Positions 1 through 5,731 of a stretch of DNA of 5,759 nucleotides are shown piece by piece. A program made the translations under genes and the position numbers. Source of the stretch: an uncultured Eubacteriales bacterium (GTDB lineage Bacteria > Bacillota > Clostridia > Monoglobales > Monoglobaceae); contig CAJLFL010000129.1 in assembly GCA_905205855.1 (NCBI GenBank), forward strand, positions 1-5,759, read 5' to 3'. The notes beneath the pieces are model-generated. The model did no database searches and was not told where the DNA came from. It saw only the letters and a list, made by a program, of their open reading frames with translations. Numbering within the stretch: the stretch's first letter is position 1; the number at the start of each line of letters is the position of its first letter.

Positions 1-20
1 TCCGTATATATTTTATCTAC

Positions 21-66
21 AATATAATATAAACTTGTTGACTTTTCAACAAGTTTATATTATATT
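21..66 (-). terminator. Perfect 21-bp hairpin, likely trpS terminator (possibly bidirectional)
   Basis: Positions 21-41 and 46-66 are exact reverse complements, giving a 21-bp stem with a 4-nt loop (42-45). The loop-proximal part (CTTGTTGA/TCAACAAG) is the strongest. The outer arms are runs of A and T, so whichever strand is transcribed ends the inner stem with a U-rich tail. That is the usual form of a two-way intrinsic terminator. It lies about 78 nt past the trpS stop codon and nothing else in 1-144 looks like a terminator. Neither side has a pure T run, so efficiency is uncertain. Confidence 0.6.
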
Positions 67-144
67 TTACTATTTTTATATATATTGAACATTAAAGCTG
101 TAAAACGCAATCCTTTTATGGTGATTTATACCAAAATCAACACT

Positions 145-1194
145 TTATATTGTATCAAAATAATTTATTTTCATTGCATTCTTTACTTCAGTCAATGTTT
201 CCGCAGCTTTTGATCTTGCGATAATACTGCCGTTTTTCAAGATTTCATATACGTCAGGCATTCGTTTTTCCCATTCAATACGTCTTTTTCTTATAGGTTC
301 AAGTTCTGTCTGTAAAATACTGCTTAAAAACCTTTTAACTTTTACATCTCCAAGACCGCCGCGTTTATAATGCGCTTTCAATTCGTCAAGACAATTATAT
401 TCAGGTAAAAACTCATCAAAATGCTCATCTTTGCAAAAAGCGCTGAGATATATAAAAACCGGATTATTCGCAACCTCTCCCGGATCATCTGCCTTAATAT
501 GATTAGGATCGGTATACATCGACATTACCTTTGTATGTATTTCTTCCGGAGTATCAGATAAATATATACAGTTTCCAATCGACTTGCCCATCTTTGCCTT
601 TCCGTCAATTCCGGGAAGTCTAACACATGCACTGTTTTTAGGCAGAATAATATCCGGTTCTGTTAGGGTTTCCCCGTAAACAGAATTAAACTTATGCACG
701 ATTTCACGACATTGTTCAAGCATCGGTGCCTGATCTTCTCCCGCAGGCACAGACGTTGCATGAAACGCTGTTATATCCGCAGCCTGGCTTATAGGATAAC
801 AAAAGAATCCAACCGGTATACTTGCCTCAAAATTTCGCTGTTTTATTTCGTCCTTTACGGTAGGATTTCTCTGAACTCTGGAAACCGTAACAAGATTCAT
901 GTAATAAAACGTAAGTTCGGTCAATTCAGGTATCATAGATTGAATAAATATCACAGATTTGGTCGGATCTATGCCACAGGCAAGATAATCCAAAGCAACC
1001 TCTGATATATTATTTCTGATTTTTTCCGGATGTTCTGCGTTATCGGTCAACGCCTGTGCATCTGCTATCATAATATAAATTTCATCAAATTCTCCTGAAT
1101 TTTGTAAATCTACCCTCCCGCTGAGCGAACCAACATAATGTCCAACGTGCAAACGCCCGGTAGGACGATCTCCTGTCAAAATAATCTTTTTCAT
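145..1194 (-). CDS. trpS: Tryptophanyl-tRNA synthetase
   Basis: Class I aminoacyl-tRNA synthetase that attaches tryptophan to tRNA-Trp in the cytoplasm using ATP. The 349-residue length is normal for the bacterial enzyme. The HIGH signature appears as HVGH at residues 16-19 within PTGRLHVGHYVGSL. The KMSKS loop appears as KMGKS at 201-205, followed by IGN. The YPISQAADI stretch (133-141) carries the aspartate expected in the tryptophan pocket (D140), and GEDQ (152-155) is a typical TrpRS motif. The ATG at 1194 has an AGGAG at 1208-1204, nine bases upstream, which supports this start. The gene follows its own T-box leader, so expression should rise when charged tRNA-Trp runs low. Nothing suggests damage. 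Identification is secure from the motifs alone; homology searching was not possible here. Confidence 0.96.
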   Translation of the reverse strand: MKKIILTGDRPTGRLHVGHYVGSLSGRVDLQNSGEFDEIYIMIADAQALTDNAEHPEKIRNNISEVALDYLACGIDPTKSVIFIQSMIPELTELTFYYMNLVTVSRVQRNPTVKDEIKQRNFEASIPVGFFCYPISQAADITAFHATSVPAGEDQAPMLEQCREIVHKFNSVYGETLTEPDIILPKNSACVRLPGIDGKAKMGKSIGNCIYLSDTPEEIHTKVMSMYTDPNHIKADDPGEVANNPVFIYLSAFCKDEHFDEFLPEYNCLDELKAHYKRGGLGDVKVKRFLSSILQTELEPIRKRRIEWEKRMPDVYEILKNGSIIARSKAAETLTEVKNAMKINYFDTI

Positions 1195-1214
1195 ATATAC
1201 ATTCTCCTCTCAAT

Positions 1215-1254
1215 AAAAAATGATGGTTTCCATCTCAAAAGGACAGAAACCATC
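1215..1254 (-). terminator. T-box intrinsic terminator upstream of trpS
   Basis: GATGGTTTC (1254-1246) and GAAACCATC (1230-1222) form a perfect 9-bp stem with a 15-nt loop. An A and then six T residues (1220-1215) follow on the minus strand. It sits just before the trpS ribosome binding site and overlaps the antiterminator, as required of the regulated terminator in a T-box leader. It may also end read-through transcripts from the upstream GH26/SLH-HD operon. Confidence 0.9.
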
Positions 1255-1272
1255 TATCTGCAAAGCCACCTC
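1239..1272 (-). promoter_or_regulatory. T-box antiterminator
   Basis: GAGG (1272-1269) pairs with CCUU (1242-1239), and GCAG (1261-1258) pairs with CUGU (1246-1243), one G-U pair in each. Between them lies a 7-nt bulge, UGGCUUU (1268-1262), the length expected for the tRNA acceptor-binding bulge. The family consensus is UGGNACC, so the last three bases differ. This fold uses bases in the loop and upper stem of the terminator hairpin, so the two structures compete. Uncharged tRNA-Trp should hold this form and let transcription reach trpS. Confidence 0.8.
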
Positions 1273-1473
1273 GTGAGCTACGCACTATCATGCGTTTTCC
1301 GTGTAACGGCCGGAATCTTCCGTCAGCGCCTACTCAATTACCTTTCAGGCTGCCCTCATAAGTCCATTCACCAAAACTCAAAATACTGCCATCACACCAT
1401 CGGCAGCTCTCTCGGATTTCTCTGATTTGGCTACTATTCTTAATCATCGGTTTACTATATTAAATTATTCGGC

Positions 1474-1502
1474 ATTATATCACATTACAATAACTTTGTC
1501 AA
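1474..1502 (-). promoter_or_regulatory. Consensus sigma-A promoter of the trpS leader
   Basis: A perfect -35 TTGACA (1502-1497) and a perfect -10 TATAAT (1479-1474) are separated by exactly 17 bases. Transcription should start near 1467, giving a leader of about 270 nt. The -35 box contains the TGA stop codon of the upstream HD gene (1501-1499). With so strong a promoter, control of trpS must rest mainly on the T-box terminator rather than on initiation. Confidence 0.92.
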
Positions 1503-2077
1503 GAGATTTGTTCAGCTACGCTTTTCTCGCAGCTACGCATTGCAAGAATTGTTCTCTGCAATAAATCATCCAGTTCCCAGCCGAGCATTTCCGCTCCCTT
1601 ACGGATAACATCTCTTGAGCATCCTGCCGCAAACTTCTTGTCCTTAAACTTCTTTTTAAGACTGGACAATTCCATATCCATCGTACTTTTTGACGGACGC
1701 ATGCGCGCTGCGGCACCTATCAATCCTGTAAGCTCGTCCGTTGCAAACAAAACTTTTTCCATCTCATGTATAGGCTCTATATCAACGCATATACCAAACC
1801 CGTGTGAACATACTGCATGAACAATATCATCCGATGCGCCGATTTCGTTCAAAAGCTCCGGTGCCTTTTTGCAGTGTTCCTCCGGATAACACTCAAAATC
1901 CACGTCATGTAAAAGTCCGCATACTCCCCAGAAGTCAACGTCTTCGCCATAGCCGAGTTCATCTGCAAAATACCGCATAACCCCCTCAACGGTCAGCGCG
2001 TGAATTATATGGAATTCCTCCTTGTTATACTTTTTTAAAAGCTTCAAAGCGTCATCTCTTGTGATATTCATATTCAT
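1499..2077 (-). CDS. HD-superfamily hydrolase (putative phosphohydrolase)
   Basis: A small metal-dependent HD-domain protein, probably a cytoplasmic phosphohydrolase of unknown substrate. Counting from the start chosen here (192 residues), the metal ligands of the fold appear in order: H26 (in HALTVEGVM), the HD pair H57-D58 (in LLHDVDFE), H87 or H92 (VHAVCSHG) and D114 (ATDEL). This is the compact single-domain form, without GGDEF, RelA-type synthetase or nucleotidyltransferase partners. An ATG at 2086 directly abuts the AAGGAG (2092-2087) and is too close to use. The ATG at 2077 is nine bases away and is preferred, and a third ATG lies at 2071. The gene begins 15 nt after the GH26/SLH stop codon and is probably co-transcribed with it. 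Its stop codon lies inside the trpS -35 box. Family assignment is firm, substrate unknown. Confidence 0.85.
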   Translation of the reverse strand: MNMNITRDDALKLLKKYNKEEFHIIHALTVEGVMRYFADELGYGEDVDFWGVCGLLHDVDFECYPEEHCKKAPELLNEIGASDDIVHAVCSHGFGICVDIEPIHEMEKVLFATDELTGLIGAAARMRPSKSTMDMELSSLKKKFKDKKFAAGCSRDVIRKGAEMLGWELDDLLQRTILAMRSCEKSVAEQIS

Positions 2078-2092
2078 AATCGACATCTCCTT

Positions 2093-4159
2093 TTATTTTA
2101 CAGACTGAGCCATTATCATGGCAGCGTCTATTCTTTTCAAATCAGAACCGAACAAATCTGTTGTAAGATTATTACTTATTCCGTTTGCTTCCGCTGCGGC
2201 AATAAAGCCTTTCGGATACTCCGCATCCGCTTTTGCCATTCCACAGCTTATGGTAATTATTTTAAAGGCTTGCTCCATTGTAATATTGTCCTCCGGAGCA
2301 AAAAGATTATCGCCTACTCCGTTTATCGCGCCAATATCAACGCACGACTTTATATACTTTGATGCCCAGTGCTGCTCCGAGTCATCATAGCTGCACGGCT
2401 TGTCAGCAGAAAGTCCTTTAAGCCTGCAAAGCATTGCAGCAAATTCTGCACGTGTTATTGTATTATATGGTCTGATACTTCCGTCCTCGTATCCGGTCAT
2501 TACTCCCATATCGCGCATTTTTTCTATCGCAGCGAACTGAGCATCATTTAGACCGTCCGTATCATTTTCAGCCGAGCCGCCGGATATACTATACTCTTTG
2601 CTTAAAGCTCCGCCGTTGCTGCCCGACGCGGTAACCCTCAGCCTGCTTGCATTTGATATATCTATTTCCGCTGTATACGGCGGCGCGCTTACGGTTGTTA
2701 TCCAATTATCATCAAGATAGTATTCCACCTTTATGTCATCTACACCGTACATATGCGAATATGCGCTTATTCTGACCTTTCCGCTGCCGTCTATTGTATC
2801 GTCAAGCTTTTCAAAAAATACTTCAGATTTGTTCTTACTGCTGCCTTTTATAAACCACGGACTGAATTTCATCTCGTCATATGCGTTTTTCAATACCGGT
2901 GAGCTATCCAAGTCATACCAGTTTGCTTCATTTGGCATCTGCTTGTTAAAATACGCAATAAGCTTAACCTGCGGATAAACCATCGGTATATAAGAGTATA
3001 TTTCTTTTAGCCGCTTTGCCGCCCATTCCTGGTCATTTTGGTTTATTTCACCGCCGGTATAATACGCGCTTCCGCACTCCGAAATCATTATCGGCTTACG
3101 GCTGCCGTACTTTTCCGCAAAATCTTTAATCATCAGCACCGGATCGGAGCTATAGCCCGTCTTAAAGCAAATCTCATTGAACTGCTCCACACCCTGCCAC
3201 TCTCTGCCTTCAAAATATTTGTTGCAGTATATTGTTACTCCTGCATAATCTGTATTTTCATCTCCGGGATAATAATCGTCAATTGTGTAAGGCCGGCTTT
3301 CACTTTTCCACGGATCTGTATGTGCAACGCTCCATACTATTGCCATGTTCGGTAAGGCGCGCATTTTATTTGCTATTATGCAGAACGCATTTTTAAACTC
3401 GTCCGGAGTGCAGATGTTGCCCCATATATTAACCTCCGCTCCTATTCTGCAAAAAACAGGTACATCAGTATACCCCGACATAAGCAAATACAACTGATTT
3501 AAATATTCATCAGCTGCCGAAACCGCCCGTGCAGTATCACCCTGATCAGGAAAGTTAAGCGCAAGCTCCACCGACTTTCCGCTTTCTCTCGCCTCGTTCA
3601 TTACCGCTCCTGCCCAGTTAAGCTCATCCGAATATCCGTATTCCAAATACAAAAGCACCATTGAATCATCTGCTTCGGTCTTTTCGCTTATCTGACCACG
3701 AAGCACACCGTTTGGCTCATTCTTCGCTCCGAATACCATCTGATTATCATTTGTTTGCTTATAAACATAAAGCTCCGACGTAAGCTGCTTTACAAACTCT
3801 GTTGCAATTCTCACTCCGTCACTCCACCCCATCTTCTCACCATACGGAATATACATGCTAAAATACTTTGCTGCATTTTGATAATCCCCGTTAAAGAAAT
3901 ACGCAAACGCAGTATCATAGGTTCTTGACCCCATTATATTATCAGTTTGTTCATTGCTCGGTTCGCCGGCAACCAAATCTATAACACGACTGCCGCAATA
4001 CGCTATTCCGGAATAGTCATTAGCCTCCACAGCCGCTGCATACCTATCGTTCAAAGCCCAAAAATCATGCGGCAAATCATATGCAAATACAGGAACGGAC
4101 ACAAGACATACCGCAGCCGAAACAGTTGCTGAAATAGCTTCAAGTATTCTTTTTCTCAT
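2093..4159 (-). CDS. Secreted GH26-like glycoside hydrolase with Ig-like and three SLH domains
   Basis: Probable cell-surface polysaccharide-degrading enzyme of 688 residues. Residues 1-26 are a signal peptide (MRKR, hydrophobic core, cleavage after VFA). Residues 34-130 are helical with a TPR-like look (YDTAFAYFFNGDYQNAAKYF). Residues about 165-435 match a GH26-like (beta/alpha)8 barrel. CRIGAEVN supplies the likely acid/base E242, YYPGDENTDYAGVTIY matches the family's PGD..VD..G...Y stretch, and MISECG supplies the likely nucleophile E361. The histidine that normally precedes the acid/base in GH26 is A241 here, so substrate (mannan, xylan or glucan) and activity are open. Residues about 446-527 form an Ig-like module. 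Residues 538-583, 588-641 and 647-688 are three SLH repeats for cell-wall anchoring; only the first keeps an ITRAE motif. The ATG at 4159 is chosen over one 60 bases upstream because AGAGGAAG lies 7 bases before it and it starts a proper signal peptide. It is first in an operon with the HD gene. Confidence 0.85.
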   Translation of the reverse strand: MRKRILEAISATVSAAVCLVSVPVFAYDLPHDFWALNDRYAAAVEANDYSGIAYCGSRVIDLVAGEPSNEQTDNIMGSRTYDTAFAYFFNGDYQNAAKYFSMYIPYGEKMGWSDGVRIATEFVKQLTSELYVYKQTNDNQMVFGAKNEPNGVLRGQISEKTEADDSMVLLYLEYGYSDELNWAGAVMNEARESGKSVELALNFPDQGDTARAVSAADEYLNQLYLLMSGYTDVPVFCRIGAEVNIWGNICTPDEFKNAFCIIANKMRALPNMAIVWSVAHTDPWKSESRPYTIDDYYPGDENTDYAGVTIYCNKYFEGREWQGVEQFNEICFKTGYSSDPVLMIKDFAEKYGSRKPIMISECGSAYYTGGEINQNDQEWAAKRLKEIYSYIPMVYPQVKLIAYFNKQMPNEANWYDLDSSPVLKNAYDEMKFSPWFIKGSSKNKSEVFFEKLDDTIDGSGKVRISAYSHMYGVDDIKVEYYLDDNWITTVSAPPYTAEIDISNASRLRVTASGSNGGALSKEYSISGGSAENDTDGLNDAQFAAIEKMRDMGVMTGYEDGSIRPYNTITRAEFAAMLCRLKGLSADKPCSYDDSEQHWASKYIKSCVDIGAINGVGDNLFAPEDNITMEQAFKIITISCGMAKADAEYPKGFIAAAEANGISNNLTTDLFGSDLKRIDAAMIMAQSVK

Positions 4160-4190
4160 CAGATCACTTCCTCTTTTTATATATAGGCTT

Positions 4191-4219
4191 ATTATACATA
4201 AATTTTGCATAAAAAACAA
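4191..4219 (-). promoter_or_regulatory. Probable sigma-A promoter of the GH26/SLH operon
   Basis: A perfect -10 TATAAT (4196-4191) lies 17 bases from a weak -35 TTGTTT (4219-4214, three of six matches). Transcription would start near 4184, leaving a 5' untranslated region of about 25 nt with the AGAGGAAG ribosome binding site at 4174-4167. The -35 box overlaps the beginning of the decayed SLH reading frame on the other strand. Confidence 0.65.
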
Positions 4220-4451
4220 TAGCTGTAAAGCTAATCAGTAAAATAACAGCAATTTTTTGTGTTCGACTATGCTTTTCGGCACAACCGCCTTTGCCGCAGA
4301 AATTTCCGATTGGGCAATGCCGTCTGTATATAGTCTGAAAACATTAAATATAGTGACAAACAAAGCCGATGATACATTTAGTCCCGGTATGAATTATACT
4401 ATTGAAGAAGCACTAATATCTCTTACTAATCTATACAATCTTATTAAATAA
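4213..4451 (+). pseudogene. Remnant of a secreted SLH-domain protein
   Basis: The clean part runs from about 4257 to the TAA at 4449-4451. It encodes the end of a signal peptide (CSTMLFGTTAFAAE) and then a single SLH-like repeat (SDWAMPSVYSLKTLNIV, DDTFSP, YTIEEALISLTNLYN). In that frame a TAA at 4239-4241 lies just upstream and only a TTG could start it. The neighbouring frame from 4213 reads KTIAVKLISKITAIFC, a good positively charged signal-peptide beginning. It joins the downstream frame if two bases (GT, 4261-4262, in TGTGTT) are removed. That frame has TAA where a start codon should be and no clear ribosome binding site. I infer a lost start, a 2-nt frameshift and a large internal deletion. 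A short expressed protein from the TTG cannot be fully excluded. It is divergent from the intact SLH gene and next to an insertion sequence. Confidence 0.6.
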
Positions 4452-4470
4452 TAAAAAAGGCTGCCAACTG

Positions 4471-4510
4471 ATATGCACCCCAAAAGTTAGACACTTTTGG
4501 AGGTGCATAT
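4471..4510 (+). promoter_or_regulatory. IS left-end hairpin covering the orfA ribosome binding site
   Basis: ATATGCACC and CCAAAAGT (4471-4479, 4480-4487) pair with ACTTTTGG and GGTGCATAT (4493-4500, 4502-4510). This makes 17 bp with one bulged A (4501) and a 5-nt loop. The orfA Shine-Dalgarno GGAGG (4499-4503) is inside the right arm, 11 bases before the ATG at 4515. RNA started outside the element would fold and hide this site, a known way for insertion sequences to block translation from read-through. A run of five T residues (4510-4514) after the stem could also end incoming transcription. Confidence 0.65.
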
Positions 4511-4514
4511 TTTT

Positions 4515-4694
4515 ATGGGTAAAACAGAAAGAAAAAACAGAAATTATAGTGCAGAATTTAAAATTTGTGTTATAATGGATATGCGAGAACATCATTTAGG
4601 ATATCGTGAAACAATGAGAAAGTATTTTCCACACTTAAAAGAAAACAGTTTTGAATTTCTAAAAAAATGGGAACGCATATTTTTAGAAGAATGA
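4515..4694 (+). pseudogene. IS3-family transposase OrfA, N-terminal fragment
   Basis: Starts MGKTERKNRNYSAEFK at the ATG with GGAGG 11 bases upstream. An upstream TTG at 4497 lies within the ribosome binding site and is rejected. The fragment carries the helix-turn-helix region used by OrfA to recognise the element's ends (YSAEFKICVIMDM through KKWERIFLEE). It stops at TGA 4692-4694. The same frame continues directly with AEGLMKERRGRA, the usual continuation after a glycine (LEEG.EGL), so a single GGA-to-TGA change explains the break. Alone, 59 residues would lack the second half of OrfA and its coiled coil. Confidence 0.82.
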
Positions 4695-5309
4695 GCCGAA
4701 GGTCTGATGAAAGAAAGACGAGGCAGAGCTTGTAAAGCAAGCGGGACACGAAAAGGACGTCCCCCTAAATTTGATAAGAAAGTAGAAGAAGATTTAATTG
4801 CTGAAAATCAGCGACTAAGAATGGAGATAGACTATTTAAAAACTGAGTGCCTTAGTTCTTGCGGAAGAGCGAAAGAACGGCAAAAAGCGTTAATTATCGC
4901 TGAATTAAGGCAGTTGTATCCGCTTAAAGATTTGTTGAAATTGTCAGGGCTTGCAAGAAGCACCTTTTACTATTATCTAAAACCAAAGGACACAGATAAA
5001 TACAAAAAAATTAAAGACGAAATACTTGACATATTCAATCAAAACAAAGGTAGATATGGTTATCGTAGAACTTTATCTGTTCTAAAACAAAAAGGATATA
5101 CAATCAATCATAAAACTGTATTAAACCTGATGAATGAGCTTAACATTCATGGAAAACAACGCAAAAGTGGTAAGTATCATTCATACAAGGGGGAAGTTGG
5201 TAAGGTTGCAGATAATCTGCTTAAAAGAGATTTTACAGCTTCAAAGCCTTTTGAAAAACTTACAACAGATTTAAAGTATGTGATGATAAGGTATATTTAT
5301 CACCGGTAA
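4695..5309 (+). pseudogene. IS3-family transposase: OrfA C-terminus joined to OrfB N-terminal half
   Basis: Reads in the same frame as the OrfA fragment before it. First comes the basic linker and coiled coil (IAENQRLRMEIDYLK), then a short odd stretch (TECLSSCGRAKERQK), then OrfB proper (ELRQLYPLKDLLKLSGLARSTFYYYLK, GRYGYRRTLSVLKQKGY) and the first catalytic aspartate in TTDLKY (codon 5268-5270). If one base is skipped at the A run 4838-4842, the odd stretch becomes LSALVLAEERKNGKKR and a stop at 4891-4893. That is how related OrfA proteins end. The run has therefore probably gained one base or lost two, fusing the two genes in one frame. The ATG at 4707 has no good ribosome binding site. 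The frame ends at 5307-5309, just past a second shift. Confidence 0.8.
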
Positions 5310-5731
5310 TGGACTTATATAATCGTGAAATTGTGTCATACTCCATATCATTAAGTCCAAATTTATGGCAAATCAGAGAAATGCTTGATGGTTTATTCAA
5401 AAAGCTTCCTGCTGACGCAAAACCGTTATTTCATTCTGATCAAGGGTGGCAATACCAACACGCCGAATATCAACGGTTACTGGGAAAACATAACATTATC
5501 CAAAGTATGTCACGCAAAGGTAATTGTATGGACAATGGTACTATGGAAAACTTTTTTGGTAGATTAAAGGTTGAAATGTTTTACGGGCGTTCGTGGATAG
5601 GTGTCTCTATGGACGATTTTATAAATGAAATTAACGACTATATTACTTGGTATAATACAAAGCGTATCAAACAGTCGCTGGGCTATATGAGTCCTGTGGA
5701 GTACAGGCATAATCTTGGATTAACAGCATAA
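5282..5731 (+). pseudogene. IS3-family transposase OrfB, C-terminal half of the DDE integrase
   Basis: In the frame starting at 5282 the protein reads DDKVYLSPVMDLYNREIVSYSIS, then HSDQGWQYQ with the second catalytic aspartate (5438-5440), and MENFFGRLKVE with the glutamate (5546-5548). The D-to-E gap is 35 residues, the classic rve/DDE spacing. The ending (YNTKRIKQSLGYMSPVEYR) is typical of OrfB. The first aspartate lies in the previous frame. The link between them fits loss of one base near 5280-5282 (KYV-DDKVYLSPV). An ATG at 5309 would allow a fragment lacking the first aspartate, and no ribosome binding site precedes it. Confidence 0.82.

Larger units (their letters stand above)
1215..1467 (-). 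ncRNA. Trp-specific T-box riboswitch leader of trpS
   Basis: Leader RNA between the trpS promoter and gene that senses uncharged tRNA-Trp. Stem I is visible. AGUA (1435-1432) and UGAAUGGA (1370-1363) face each other as the specifier loop. They are closed above by CCAAA (1430-1426) with UUUGG (1375-1371), and below by UAAG (1442-1439) with CUUA (1362-1359). The apical hairpin pairs CTGCC (1406-1402) with GGCAG (1390-1386). The specifier codon is UGG at 1366-1364, followed by a purine as expected. Stem III is ACGCA/TGCGT (1295-1291 with 1284-1280). The region between stems I and III can form a stem II and IIA/B-like fold. The T-box bulge begins UGGC (1268-1265), able to pair with a GCCA acceptor end, the end normally found on tRNA-Trp. 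Terminator and antiterminator follow. Specifier, acceptor pairing and downstream gene all agree on tryptophan. Confidence 0.9.

Noticed and set aside
38..66. Promoter-like TTGACT and TATATT with 17-base spacing, plus strand
   Set aside because: Both hexamers fall inside the perfect hairpin arms and no gene follows on the plus strand; AT-rich coincidence is more likely.
121..140. Short TGATTT/AAATCA inverted repeat after trpS
   Set aside because: A 6-bp AT stem with no T run; expected by chance in this base composition.
694..1005. Plus-strand open frame opposite trpS
   Set aside because: It lies wholly within trpS on the other strand, with no recognisable protein motif or ribosome binding site.
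1138..1425. Plus-strand open frame across the trpS leader
   Set aside because: It covers the T-box stems antisense; the low-complexity translation has no domain and the RNA structure explains the bases.
1516..1716. Second minus-strand frame inside the HD gene
   Set aside because: Out-of-frame overlap with a well-supported HD domain; no start signal.
3038..3355. Plus-strand open frame opposite the GH26-like gene
   Set aside because: A shadow of the long minus-strand gene, whose domains and signal peptide are clear.
4222..4256. GCTGT/ACAGC inverted repeat followed by T residues
   Set aside because: Only 5 bp with a long AT-rich loop and within the pseudogene signal-peptide region; too weak to call a terminator.
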